Below, piece by piece: positions 1-8,388 of a DNA stretch of 64,000 nucleotides; within the stretch, counting starts at the first letter, position 1; each line of letters begins with the position of its first letter. The DNA is taken from contig NZ_JQLI01000001.1 in NCBI RefSeq assembly GCF_000744095.1, positions 1,488,001 through 1,552,000 of the forward strand. Direction: 5' to 3'. The notes beneath the pieces were generated by a model, which made no database searches, was not told the DNA's origin, and was given only the letters and a program-made list of their open reading frames with translations. This DNA is from Cupriavidus necator A5-1 (GTDB lineage Bacteria > Pseudomonadota > Gammaproteobacteria > Burkholderiales > Burkholderiaceae). The position numbers were made by a program, and so were the translations under genes.

Positions 1-1043
1 TGGTAACAGAAGTTCTTACCAACGACTCCGGAGCTGGACTTCGGGTCATAGGGCTTGCCGATCTTGCTGTTCAGCAAGAGCCGGGTGTTTGTCATGGTGA
101 ATGCGGCGAGCAGGACTACGTCGGCCGGCTGCAGACATTCCTTACCCGTGAGAAGATCGACGTACCGCACTGCTGTCACCCGCTTGGCTCGGCCGTCGTA
201 CTCCACACCTAGCACATGACAGTGAAGGCGTGCCTCGAAGCCCTTGCGCTGTCTGAGCATGGGGTACAGCAACACCTCGGGCGTACCCTTCGCCTGGGCT
301 TCGCAAATGAACCGCTCGCAATGGCCGCAATATTGGCACGCGCCCAGCTTTTGGCCGTCTGGATTCGTGTAGGGTCCGGAAGAGTTAGCCGCCGGCGCCG
401 GAAAGGCGCGGTAGCCCAGCTTCTCCGCCGCTTCCTTGAAGACAAGTCCAGACTCGCTAGCCTCCAGGGGCTTTTGCGGATACTCGTCGCGGCGCGGCGC
501 CTCGAAGGGGTTGCCGCCCGCTTGCAGTTGCCCCTTGACGTTGCCAGCCTTGCCAGAGATGCCGAAGAGTTTCTCGAAAAGATGATGGTAGGGCTCCATC
601 TCGGCATACGAGGTACCCCAATCCTGAATCGGCACATCGGCTGGAATTGCGCGGCGCCCATAGCGCTGCTCCAGGCGCGTGCGCAATTTCGGATCGTATT
701 CTGACCACCGCCATGTGTGCCCGTTCCAGTGACTCGCTCCGCCCCCTAGCCCTTCGCCAGGCAAAAATGCTTCCATCCATCGCACAGGCAGCGCGACCTC
801 GTTGCGCCGGTGCCGCAGCGTGTACGTCTCCACCGACCAATCCTGCACGGTGCCTTGTCGTGTATCCCATCGCAGTTCGTCGCGCTGGGTCGGCAGCTTT
901 GCCTCGGCGCCATTGGTGCGGTCACCACCGCGCTCCAGCACCAGCGTGTCGATGCCCTGCGCGGTAAGCTGGCGGGCGGCCAATGCAGCCGTCAAGCCAC
1001 CGCCGACGATTACGACTGTTCGTTTGCCTAATGTCGTAGCCAT
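1..1043 (-). CDS. GMC-type FAD oxidoreductase, C-terminus cut by window edge
   Basis: About 347 residues are visible and the rest lies beyond position 1. The N-terminus has a Rossmann FAD motif (VGGGLTAA, residues 13-20), then GLGGGASHWNG (about 98-108). Further on is a cysteine-rich patch with Cys at about 236, 239, 242 and 247, as in the large subunit of gluconate 2-dehydrogenase-type enzymes. That family oxidises sugar acids or alcohols in the periplasm and passes electrons to a cytochrome. The next gene upstream on the same strand encodes a Tat-exported subunit-3 homologue, the usual partner. This protein has no visible signal peptide, which fits export by hitch-hiking on that partner. 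The ATG at 1043 directly precedes the FAD fold. The substrate cannot be read from the sequence. Confidence 0.85.
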   Translation of the reverse strand, partial: MATTLGKRTVVIVGGGLTAALAARQLTAQGIDTLVLERGGDRTNGAEAKLPTQRDELRWDTRQGTVQDWSVETYTLRHRRNEVALPVRWMEAFLPGEGLGGGASHWNGHTWRWSEYDPKLRTRLEQRYGRRAIPADVPIQDWGTSYAEMEPYHHLFEKLFGISGKAGNVKGQLQAGGNPFEAPRRDEYPQKPLEASESGLVFKEAAEKLGYRAFPAPAANSSGPYTNPDGQKLGACQYCGHCERFICEAQAKGTPEVLLYPMLRQRKGFEARLHCHVLGVEYDGRAKRVTAVRYVDLLTGKECLQPADVVLLAAFTMTNTRLLLNSKIGKPYDPKSSSGVVGKNFCY

Positions 1044-1157
1044 TGCAACTTCGTCCTCACTTGCTCACTAAGTCCAAATCACAGGTGCTAGCCCGGATCG
1101 CGCCTGTTGGATCGGATCCTTCGATAGCCGCCATCAACGCACAGGACTCATACACAT

Positions 1158-1895
1158 CTAGCTGAAGTCGGAGATTGACTTGGGGTCGCGAGCTCCCGGG
1201 AATGGCTTCCCGCGGTACTGAAGCATGTTGACCATGTTGGTGGCAGGAAGGCCTGGGTAGCCGATCATTTTCCAGAACAGCTTGTTGCGATTCCCACCAT
1301 AAATTGGATCGGCAAAGCAGGCCTGGGCGAACAACGGATACACCAATTCGTTGAACCAGGAACCCAACGCAATACGCGCGTCGTTAGCCTTGCCGGACGC
1401 GAGCTCGCTCAGGAATGCATCGGCCTCGTCCGGGCGCAGGCGATCGAACGTCTTGCCATGGCGCTTACGACATTCCAGGTTTGCACCCTCCACGCCTGCC
1501 CTGAAGTATTGCTCCGGCGTCAACGGCAGCTGATAGCCATGCTGTGGCTTGCCTTGCTGCCAAGGCCCACGCATGTAGCGCTTCGCTCCGCGCCCAAAGT
1601 CGCCGGCCAGCTGCCGGTCCATGAAGAGAGCCAGACCACAGTCCACACCGTTGGGCGTGAATTCGTCCGCCGGACACATGATGTTGACCATGGTTTCGAC
1701 AAACGCAGCCTCGTCAGAACTGAAGAAGATATACCCGGGCAGCGGGTCAGCCGAAGGAGGCGCCGATTGCGCCAAGGCCGGTTTTTGCACAACTAGAGCA
1801 GCAGCCCCAGCCTGCAGCGAGAGCACACTGCCCGCGCCGGCCACCTGCTTCAGAAAGCTTCGCCGTGCCGTTGGGATATTGTCTGAATCACTCAT
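1158..1895 (-). CDS. Gluconate 2-dehydrogenase subunit 3 family protein, Tat-exported
   Basis: The protein has 245 residues. A twin-arginine signal (ARRSFLKQ, residues 10-17) is followed by a hydrophobic Ala-rich stretch and ends near ALAQ, so export through Tat is likely. The body matches the small subunit-3 family of membrane-bound gluconate or sorbitol dehydrogenases, which escorts the flavoprotein through Tat and may help attach it to the membrane. An ATG at 1910 is in frame, but the sequence GGAGGAGG lies between it and the ATG at 1895, at correct Shine-Dalgarno distance from the latter, so I chose 1895. It lies 114 bases upstream of the GMC flavoprotein on the same strand. No cytochrome subunit is visible, but it could lie beyond the window. 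Confidence 0.85.
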   Translation of the reverse strand: MSDSDNIPTARRSFLKQVAGAGSVLSLQAGAAALVVQKPALAQSAPPSADPLPGYIFFSSDEAAFVETMVNIMCPADEFTPNGVDCGLALFMDRQLAGDFGRGAKRYMRGPWQQGKPQHGYQLPLTPEQYFRAGVEGANLECRKRHGKTFDRLRPDEADAFLSELASGKANDARIALGSWFNELVYPLFAQACFADPIYGGNRNKLFWKMIGYPGLPATNMVNMLQYRGKPFPGARDPKSISDFS

Positions 1896-2158
1896 TGCTG
1901 CCTCCTCCATCTTTTATAAATCCGGAAATTACTCCGCCGGCACAGAATGCCGCGAGCGAAACGCGGCGCGATGCCGGGTGGACAATACCAAGTCCACACC
2001 GTGTAGCAAAACGCAAATTTTCGAATGCCGCGTACGGAGCCGCCGAACGCGTTTAAGCGTAAGACTCTGCGCCGTGCTCGCCACCGGGAGCGCCTGCAAA
2101 GTAACGAGCAACCTTGTCCGCTCTGAAAACGATAACCCGAAAACTCGCCTTCAATTGA

Positions 2159-2989
2159 TCAGTTGCCAGTGAAGCTTGGCTTTCTGCGTTCGGCAAACGA
2201 TCTCACCCCCTCATGCGCGTCCGCGCTATTTGCCAGGCAAGTATTCGTCTGAGTGAAATCCGCGAGAGCGACCACAGTCCCTTCCTCGACGGAAGTACGT
2301 GCATTCAGGCGGCTCGCAACTACCGCAAGCGGCGCCTGTTCCGAAATGCGCCGAGCCACTGTGAGTGCTTCGTCAAACTCCATTCCCGTGGCAACCACAC
2401 GTTGCACAAAACCAACTCGCAGCGCCTCGTCACTGTTGAATTCATCGGCGGTCAACAAGTGCAGCATTGCGTTGCCCCACCCGGCACGCTGAACCATTCG
2501 AATCGTCGCGCCACCGGTAGGCATGATCCCTCTACCAACCTCAAGTTGCGAAAACCTGCAGTTGTCGGCTGCAATGACGATATCCGCAGCAAGCATCAGC
2601 TCAATTCCAATGGTGAAGCATATCCCTTTGACTGCCGCTACCATCGGCTTGGTCCTTCTTCGATAACCTGGCAGACCCAGGTCATGCGGTTCAACCAGGC
2701 CAATGTTCTCCGGAATCGGCCGCTCCCCCCTCTTTCGGTACTCCGCGATCAAAGGCAAATCCATACCCGCGGTGAAGTGGTCCCCAACGGCATAGAGCAC
2801 GCTCACTCTGAGATCCTTGTCTTCTTCCAGTCGCGTGTAGGCTTCCGCGAGCTCTAATAGCATCTTCGGCGTAAACCCATTGCGCTTTTCTGGTCGATTG
2901 ATTCCAATTGCGAGCACGTGACCAATGACTTGCGTGTCGATTGCACCTTCTTGAGGCGGCGTGGTGGACGTCGGGATCATATGAGACAT
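2159..2989 (-). CDS. Enoyl-CoA hydratase/isomerase (crotonase) family
   Basis: This 276-residue crotonase begins 4 bases after the stop of the small AtuA partner, so it is the last gene of the tightly packed AtuA block. The oxyanion-hole segment reads DHFTAGMDL. Both positions that carry catalytic glutamates in the family are present, in GIELMLAAD and in QLEVGRGIMP. It therefore looks like a functional hydratase or isomerase on an enoyl-CoA. It differs clearly from the crotonases at 4706 and 11492, so the three probably act at different steps. The substrate is not identifiable. About 260 bases with no recognisable gene separate it from the Tat-subunit gene downstream. Confidence 0.88.
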   Translation of the reverse strand: MSHMIPTSTTPPQEGAIDTQVIGHVLAIGINRPEKRNGFTPKMLLELAEAYTRLEEDKDLRVSVLYAVGDHFTAGMDLPLIAEYRKRGERPIPENIGLVEPHDLGLPGYRRRTKPMVAAVKGICFTIGIELMLAADIVIAADNCRFSQLEVGRGIMPTGGATIRMVQRAGWGNAMLHLLTADEFNSDEALRVGFVQRVVATGMEFDEALTVARRISEQAPLAVVASRLNARTSVEEGTVVALADFTQTNTCLANSADAHEGVRSFAERRKPSFTGN

Positions 2990-2993
2990 ATCA

Positions 2994-3320
2994 TCAAATT
3001 ACATCGTCGATTGGGAGCAAAAGGAGAGCGTCACCCAAAGTCTTACCCTGGGGATCCAGTCGAAGGGAACGCATTGGCCCCCCATCGAGAACGTTCTCGA
3101 GTACAACATTTACGGCGTTGAGATTAGGTAGCGCATATACCGAGACAGCGCCCTGACAAATATCGAAAAAATGGCGCTTGATCCGATCCGGACTCAGGAC
3201 TTCCAAGATGGCTTCGTAGTAGATCGGATTCCTTGCAACAACACCGATATTGACCATATCCCCCTTATCGCCAGCATGTGCCCAAGCGACATCTATCAAC
3301 AGCCTACCTTGCTTTGACAT
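2994..3320 (-). CDS. Small AtuA-partner protein (AtuA C-terminal-like domain)
   Basis: About 108 residues with the recurring AHAGDKGDMVNIGVVA segment near the N-terminus and a GGGP-like LDGGPMRSLRLDPQGK segment near the C-terminus. This is the small domain that lies at the C-terminus of long AtuA proteins of acyclic terpene utilisation and is a separate gene in many Burkholderiales. An in-frame ATG at 3326 overlaps the AtuA stop as ATGA. A second ATG at 3320 has GGGGA five bases before it and is preferred. Either way translation is coupled to AtuA. It presumably forms a complex with the AtuA protein. The biochemical role is not established. A close paralogue is encoded at 14760-15074. Confidence 0.8.
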   Translation of the reverse strand: MSKQGRLLIDVAWAHAGDKGDMVNIGVVARNPIYYEAILEVLSPDRIKRHFFDICQGAVSVYALPNLNAVNVVLENVLDGGPMRSLRLDPQGKTLGDALLLLPIDDVI

Positions 3321-3322
3321 GG

Positions 3323-4702
3323 TCATCCCCGTGGGAAAAGTCTGATGCGCGGCGTGACATGCGTCACATCGATTGTCGTCGCCCAATGCGAGTAGACTTT
3401 CGATACCTGACCACGCCCGCCGCCAATGTGGCCGGCCTGCCCGGGGGGGCCGTATAGCATCGGTGCCTGTTGTGCCGACAAGGTCCGCGCTTCCGCCAGG
3501 GTACCGACTCGCGCTGCGTAGCGAGCAAATACCTCAGCAGGTTCGGTATTGATACTCGGGTATGCATGACGTATCCGTGGACCGTGTATAGCTCCGGTCC
3601 CAAAGATGTCACTGCGACTTCCTTGAATGCGGACCCCAACTCGCTCCACAGAACGACTCATCCTTTCGAGTACCGCTTCCGCTTTAGCCACCGCGTTCGG
3701 CCACGCGTAGGGCCACATCAAAACCACGCGGTAACCATCGCGATATGTCATCGATACCTTCAGGCTGTCTGGCGGCGAGGATCCCTTAACACCGGACACG
3801 CGTACGCGATCGTCACCGCACTCTTCCAGTTGGATCGTCCTCCAATCGACCGTCGCATCGGGCGTCAAGACTGCGGCCGGATCGAACACCTCATGGAGGA
3901 GCTGCTCGGTGACACTTTCCACGTTGACGCACCCAGCCGATCCGCTAGCTTTCGTCAGGACGAAGGTTCCGTCGCTGGATACCTCTGCTATTGGGTATCC
4001 CGCAGGCTCCCGGGCTGAGATACTCGGCCACAAATGCGAATTTCCCCCCGTGGATTGGGGCCCACACTCGAGAAGATGGCCAGCGACAACCCCGCCGGCA
4101 ATACTGTCCCAATCTTCCCAGGCAAATTCATGCAACAGCGGCCCGACCGTCAACGAAACATCCGCGCATCGGCCGGTAATGACAATACGTGCCCCGAGTT
4201 CGAGCGCCCGCCGTATCGGCTCCGCTCCGAGGTACGCATTCGCGCTAAGGATCGACTCGGCAACACCACTAAATGGCCCCTGATCGTCCAGACTCGCGAA
4301 GGCGTTTCTCTCGGCCAATGAGGCGAGTTGCGGCATTAGATCGTCGCCATCGACCACTGCCACGCTCACTTCATGTGGAACACCGATCTCCGACAGCAGC
4401 GCAACGACCTGGCGTGCACACTCCTCTGGGTTCAGCCCCCCCGCATTGGTCACAATCCGAACACCGTCGGCCGTCAGATATGGCGCAATATCCCGCACAA
4501 CGGAAAGGAAATCAGTGGCATAGCCCTGCGTTGAATCCTTCTCGCGCTGCCCCTGCATGATGCTGAGGGTAACCTCGGCGAGATAGTCGAGGACCAGGTA
4601 GTCAACCTCGGCGCGTTCCAGGACCGCCCTGGGCTCGGCGACGTCGTCACCCCAGGAGCCTGCACCTGCGGCGACTCTGACGATTTTGTTTGCATTCCGC
4701 AT
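3323..4702 (-). CDS. Acyclic terpene utilisation AtuA family protein (DUF1446)
   Basis: This 459-residue protein begins with VRVAAGAGSWGDD. Later come NAGGLNPEECARQ, GRCADVSLTVGPLLHEF and ATGGNSHLW-like segments, all hallmarks of the AtuA/DUF1446 family. AtuA of Pseudomonas is needed for citronellol and geraniol catabolism, but its exact reaction is not settled. Here the usual C-terminal domain is a separate overlapping gene (2994-3320). The flanking crotonases and the double CoA-transferase place it on a CoA-thioester pathway. No geranyl-CoA carboxylase genes are visible, so the substrate need not be a terpene. A paralogue with the same split architecture is at 13387-14757. The stop of the upstream crotonase is 3 bases away, which indicates one operon. 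Confidence 0.87.
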   Translation of the reverse strand: MRNANKIVRVAAGAGSWGDDVAEPRAVLERAEVDYLVLDYLAEVTLSIMQGQREKDSTQGYATDFLSVVRDIAPYLTADGVRIVTNAGGLNPEECARQVVALLSEIGVPHEVSVAVVDGDDLMPQLASLAERNAFASLDDQGPFSGVAESILSANAYLGAEPIRRALELGARIVITGRCADVSLTVGPLLHEFAWEDWDSIAGGVVAGHLLECGPQSTGGNSHLWPSISAREPAGYPIAEVSSDGTFVLTKASGSAGCVNVESVTEQLLHEVFDPAAVLTPDATVDWRTIQLEECGDDRVRVSGVKGSSPPDSLKVSMTYRDGYRVVLMWPYAWPNAVAKAEAVLERMSRSVERVGVRIQGSRSDIFGTGAIHGPRIRHAYPSINTEPAEVFARYAARVGTLAEARTLSAQQAPMLYGPPGQAGHIGGGRGQVSKVYSHWATTIDVTHVTPRIRLFPRG

Positions 4703-4705
4703 GGC

Positions 4706-5458
4706 TCAGGACCCCGACCAATTTGGTTTGCGCCCATCCCGAAAGGCTCGCGGCCCTTCGACCGCATCCGCACTGGCGTAGGCCTCCTTGAAACAGTAGT
4801 CGCCCACGGGCAACGCCGCCGATCGGCCCATTTCGCACGCCAGATAGGTCATCTCCCGGCTTGCCTTTACCGCCAATGGCGCGTTCGATGCGATCTTCTG
4901 TGCCAGGGCCAATGTCTCCGCGGCCAACTGCTCGGCGGAAACGACACGATTCACGAACCCGAGCTCATAGGCGCGCCTCGCCGTCATCGGCTCACCGGTC
5001 AAGAGCAGTTCCATCATGACCCGCTGGGGTAACATCCAGATGAGAGGCGTCGCCCAAGGTGTCCCTCGGCCCCACCGAACTTCCGTCAATGCGAAGCGCG
5101 CATCCTCGGCTGCTGTGCACAGGTCGCACATTTGAGCAAGTAGAAATCCGCCTGCGTATGCAATGCCATTAACCTGTGCGATAGTCGGTTTTGAGACTCG
5201 AACGTTATAACCAATGTGGGGTATAGACGCTGCCTCATGCATGGAAAGGTTGGCCATTTCCTCCAGGTCCGCTCCTGCACAGAACGCTCGCCCGTCGCCG
5301 GTCAATATCGCAACCTTTGCACTTGAGTCGCGCTCAAACAGCATTAAAGCATCGTGCAAAGAGCGACGCATTTCATCGTTCATCGCATTCAGTTTCTCAG
5401 GGCGTCGAAATGTCAGCGTCGCGACCCCCTCCTTCACTTCATAGGACACATGTTCCAT
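4706..5458 (-). CDS. Enoyl-CoA hydratase/isomerase family, one catalytic Glu missing
   Basis: A crotonase-fold protein of about 250 residues. The oxyanion-hole loop is canonical (RAFCAGADL). The first catalytic glutamate position is leucine (GGFLLAQMCD against the family GGCELAMMCD), while the second glutamate is kept (LTEVRWG). Members with one glutamate often catalyse isomerisation, hydrolysis or decarboxylation instead of simple hydration, so the annotation as hydratase is only by family. A GTG at 5470 is in frame but GGAGG touches it directly. The ATG at 5458 has the same GGAGG 11 bases upstream and is preferred. It is the second gene of the leftward operon, between the fused CoA-transferase and AtuA. 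Confidence 0.85.
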   Translation of the reverse strand: MEHVSYEVKEGVATLTFRRPEKLNAMNDEMRRSLHDALMLFERDSSAKVAILTGDGRAFCAGADLEEMANLSMHEAASIPHIGYNVRVSKPTIAQVNGIAYAGGFLLAQMCDLCTAAEDARFALTEVRWGRGTPWATPLIWMLPQRVMMELLLTGEPMTARRAYELGFVNRVVSAEQLAAETLALAQKIASNAPLAVKASREMTYLACEMGRSAALPVGDYCFKEAYASADAVEGPRAFRDGRKPNWSGS

Positions 5459-5480
5459 ATTCGATTTCACCTCCCCCTAT

Positions 5481-7808
5481 CTAAGCTGATTTGATCGCGC
5501 CGCCGGCCATCGACGCAAGTACCTCGTCGGTATGCTCTCCAAGCAGCGGCGCTCCCTTGGCTACGCCAGCGCTGCGCCCGCCAAAGTGCCAAGGCACGAC
5601 GAATATCTCCTGAGGCCCTATGTAGGGGTGAATCGCCGAACGTGTCAGTCCACGTGCCAACCTCCATTCGGATTGCAACATCTCCTCGTAAGAGGCAACA
5701 ATCTCACAATCCACATCTAGTGCCCTGAGCTGTTCGGCAGCTTCATGTTTCGACCTGGAACGGAACCAGCTTTCAAGCTGTACTTCGATCGTATTTTGTT
5801 GCAACTGCCTGCCAGCGAAGTCAAGTCCGCGCAGCTCATACAACGTACCGCCGATAACCTGCGTGAGTCGTGCCCAGGCTGTATCGTTAGATACCGAAAT
5901 CGATACCCAGTCGTCCTCACCCTCGCAGGCGTAAATCCCGTGCGGGTACGCCTCAGGTGCAGCGTTCCCTCTGACTTTCACGTGACCGGCTAGCTGGCTT
6001 TCCGCGACGGGAGCAGGCATTAGTGCCAGCATTGCGTCCGTCTGCGAGAGATCGATCCACGCCCCTGCCCCTGAGTGCCTGCGTCGATATAGCGCTGCAA
6101 GGAGTACGGCCATGCCATGCTCTGCGCCATTTGGATCCCCCAATGCTGGCGTCGCCATGCCAACAAATGGCGCCCTTGCCTTATCCGATCCATATCCGAC
6201 AAGCGATTCCATTCCCGTCTGCGACGACATAAGACCAGCGTACCCTTTCATACCCGCCAGCGGACCTTCCTGTCCCGCCATGCTCATGGAAAGGAGAACA
6301 ATTCCTGGATTCCGCTTCGCCAATTGGTCGTATCCGAGCCCGGCTTCTGTTAACGCACCCGGCCGCATGTTCTCCACCACAACATCACAACTTTCAACAA
6401 GCTGTAATACCTGTTCTCTACCGGCTTCACTTTTGATATCGATGAGCACGCTCTTCTTGCCGTGATTGACCTGGTTGAACCAGGGGTTCATCTCGTGAGC
6501 AGGCCCATCTCCCGACGCATGTAGCGGTTTCCCACGCAATCGCAATGAGTCAAGCCGCGAGGTGTGCTCCACTTTGATAACCTCGGCGCCGAGATCTACC
6601 AGCTGCGAGGTCAACATAGGACCCGACCACACCCACGTGAGGTCGAGGACGCGAACGCCATCCAGCAATGCCGCAGGACTCTCCGTCGTAGACTCGGTAG
6701 CTTGACTTTGCTGCACACTACCGCCATTTACATCGCCGGCGATTCGCCACGGCACGCTTGGCATCAGGATGCTCTGGCCGGACGCAGCAACATCGAAGGT
6801 CTCGAACGAACCACGGTATTGAAACTGCTCGTCTGCGAAAATCTCCTCGATGTATCGCACTCCGCATGCCGGAAAGTCGTACTCTCCAGCCAGCAAGGTC
6901 ACTTCCTCGCGCGTGATTTTGCTGAGCCAAGGTAGTAGATGCGAGTCTGCCTCGTCGGCGTATTCCACTGCGACCCGCCGGGGATCCTCGAATCGAGGAT
7001 CTCGAGACCATTCCGGATTGCCCATCGCATTGATGAGCCCAATCCATTCCTTGGAGCCGCGACAGTAGATGGCAACGTAGCCATCCTTGCATGGAAACAG
7101 GCCACAGGGATACACGCCGCCCGACTGGGGCGGGCGCGTACCATCACGCCGCCACGGTCTTCCATATGGAAGAAAGTTTTGGGCCAACGTCCCCACAGAC
7201 CGTGCGACGACGTCGCGCACTGATACCTCTATGGGTAGGATTAGTGGGGACGCCCGGCCCAGTAGTGCCGCCAATCCTGCAGATACCCCGCTGATACCCG
7301 CCTGATACTCAGAGAAATTGCACGGCAGCGTGAGCGGGGCGCCATTCGCCTCGCCAACTGAAATGCTCAGGGCCGCCGCCGCTTCGCTTGTCAGCGCGCT
7401 TCCGTTCCGACTGGCATCTTCCTCGACACTCGCGAATGCGAAGATCAATGGAATAGCACCGGACTTCAATGCATCCGGTGCAAGCACACGTTCCCTCAAT
7501 TGAGCAAGCTGCGGGGACGTGTCGACAATTACAATGTCCGCACCCTTCATCGCGGCGGCGAGGGTCTCCTGGCCGATCGCGCTCTTTCCTCGATGAAGAA
7601 AATCTGTCGCGGCCTGCCTTGCTGCCCCTTCCGATCGGATGGCAGTCGTTGTATCAAGCCTGGCTACCTCGCAACCCAGGCTCGCAAGGACACTTGTAGC
7701 GTAGGCTGCGGAAACGCCTGTGGAAATCTCTAATACCTTGAGGCCAGACAACAGCTCCGATCCATTCCGCCAGCTTCTGGAAGCTCTTATTTCAAGATCT
7801 TCATTCAT
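5481..7808 (-). CDS. Tandem-fused CaiB/BaiF (family III) CoA-transferase
   Basis: At 775 residues this is twice the usual length of about 400. Two family III CoA-transferase units lie end to end: one starts at about residue 20 (LSGLKVLEISTG), the second near 380 (LLDGVRVLDLTW followed by GAEVIKVEH). In this family a conserved Asp forms the acyl and CoA intermediates. In the second unit it appears as ALGDPNG. In the first unit the aligned position reads FSEYQAG, so Glu replaces Asp. The second unit is therefore probably the active one, and the fusion may imitate the interlocked dimer of the family. It is the first gene of the leftward block and would load CoA onto the acid substrate. The ATG at 7808 follows 580 bases without a gene. 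Confidence 0.88.
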   Translation of the reverse strand: MNEDLEIRASRSWRNGSELLSGLKVLEISTGVSAAYATSVLASLGCEVARLDTTTAIRSEGAARQAATDFLHRGKSAIGQETLAAAMKGADIVIVDTSPQLAQLRERVLAPDALKSGAIPLIFAFASVEEDASRNGSALTSEAAAALSISVGEANGAPLTLPCNFSEYQAGISGVSAGLAALLGRASPLILPIEVSVRDVVARSVGTLAQNFLPYGRPWRRDGTRPPQSGGVYPCGLFPCKDGYVAIYCRGSKEWIGLINAMGNPEWSRDPRFEDPRRVAVEYADEADSHLLPWLSKITREEVTLLAGEYDFPACGVRYIEEIFADEQFQYRGSFETFDVAASGQSILMPSVPWRIAGDVNGGSVQQSQATESTTESPAALLDGVRVLDLTWVWSGPMLTSQLVDLGAEVIKVEHTSRLDSLRLRGKPLHASGDGPAHEMNPWFNQVNHGKKSVLIDIKSEAGREQVLQLVESCDVVVENMRPGALTEAGLGYDQLAKRNPGIVLLSMSMAGQEGPLAGMKGYAGLMSSQTGMESLVGYGSDKARAPFVGMATPALGDPNGAEHGMAVLLAALYRRRHSGAGAWIDLSQTDAMLALMPAPVAESQLAGHVKVRGNAAPEAYPHGIYACEGEDDWVSISVSNDTAWARLTQVIGGTLYELRGLDFAGRQLQQNTIEVQLESWFRSRSKHEAAEQLRALDVDCEIVASYEEMLQSEWRLARGLTRSAIHPYIGPQEIFVVPWHFGGRSAGVAKGAPLLGEHTDEVLASMAGGAIKSA

Positions 7809-8388
7809 GAGAATATGATGAACCTTTTAACAGGTTGAAGCAAAAATACAAGATGCCATGACCGCTTCGATTGGCGACTCGCGACAAGACCATACTAGGA
7901 CGTCGCAATGACGGCATCAACGCGCTCTGTTCACATATCTGAATAATGATCGCCCACTCAGATTTATGAGCGATTCAAGAACTGCCTGCGGCCACACGCC
8001 GGCTGTGGGGACCACTCATCTCTGAGTGCAAGTGGAGGCGGAAGTGGATGAGCGACTGTCAACCACGGCCGGCCAATGCCCGATCATGATCGTTTGGCGG
8101 CCGTCGGCGCCAGCTTTGCTACTCGATCTGCAAACCTGGAAAGGTTGGGATATCCGGCGGCGGTAGGGCGTGCCTCACATGCACGAGGCCTCGGCTGGTC
8201 GCAACTTTCGCCATTGGTCCGCGACCAAAGGATGGCAATAGCAGACCCTATGCACGTGCGTCCGTGAGGTATCGGTTGGAATCTGCACAAGTTGCAGCGC
8301 AGGCCTCACTCAAGTGACGGATCCATTTCCAAAAAATGCCGCGAACGATCCGACATGAATTGAATCCCCGTGGCAGTTGTTCACTTGA
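7809..8388. other. Intergenic region upstream of the AtuA operon
   Basis: I see no convincing gene in these 580 bases on either strand. They separate the IclR gene from the operon that starts at 7808 and presumably carry its promoter. Two palindromes stand out: AACCT-N6-AGGTT at 7821-7836, close to the start codon, and the 12-base CGATCATGATCG at 8081-8092. Confidence 0.6.
7821..7836. promoter_or_regulatory. Inverted repeat AACCT-N6-AGGTT, possible operator
   Basis: A perfect 5+5 inverted repeat with a 6-base spacer lies 13 bases before the start codon of the fused CoA-transferase gene. Its position fits a repressor site or a leader hairpin. The neighbouring IclR gene is the obvious candidate regulator, but no direct evidence links them. 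Confidence 0.35.

Noticed and set aside
8081..8092. Palindrome CGATCATGATCG
   Set aside because: A 12-base perfect palindrome is expected by chance at this scale, and no second copy or gene start is nearby.
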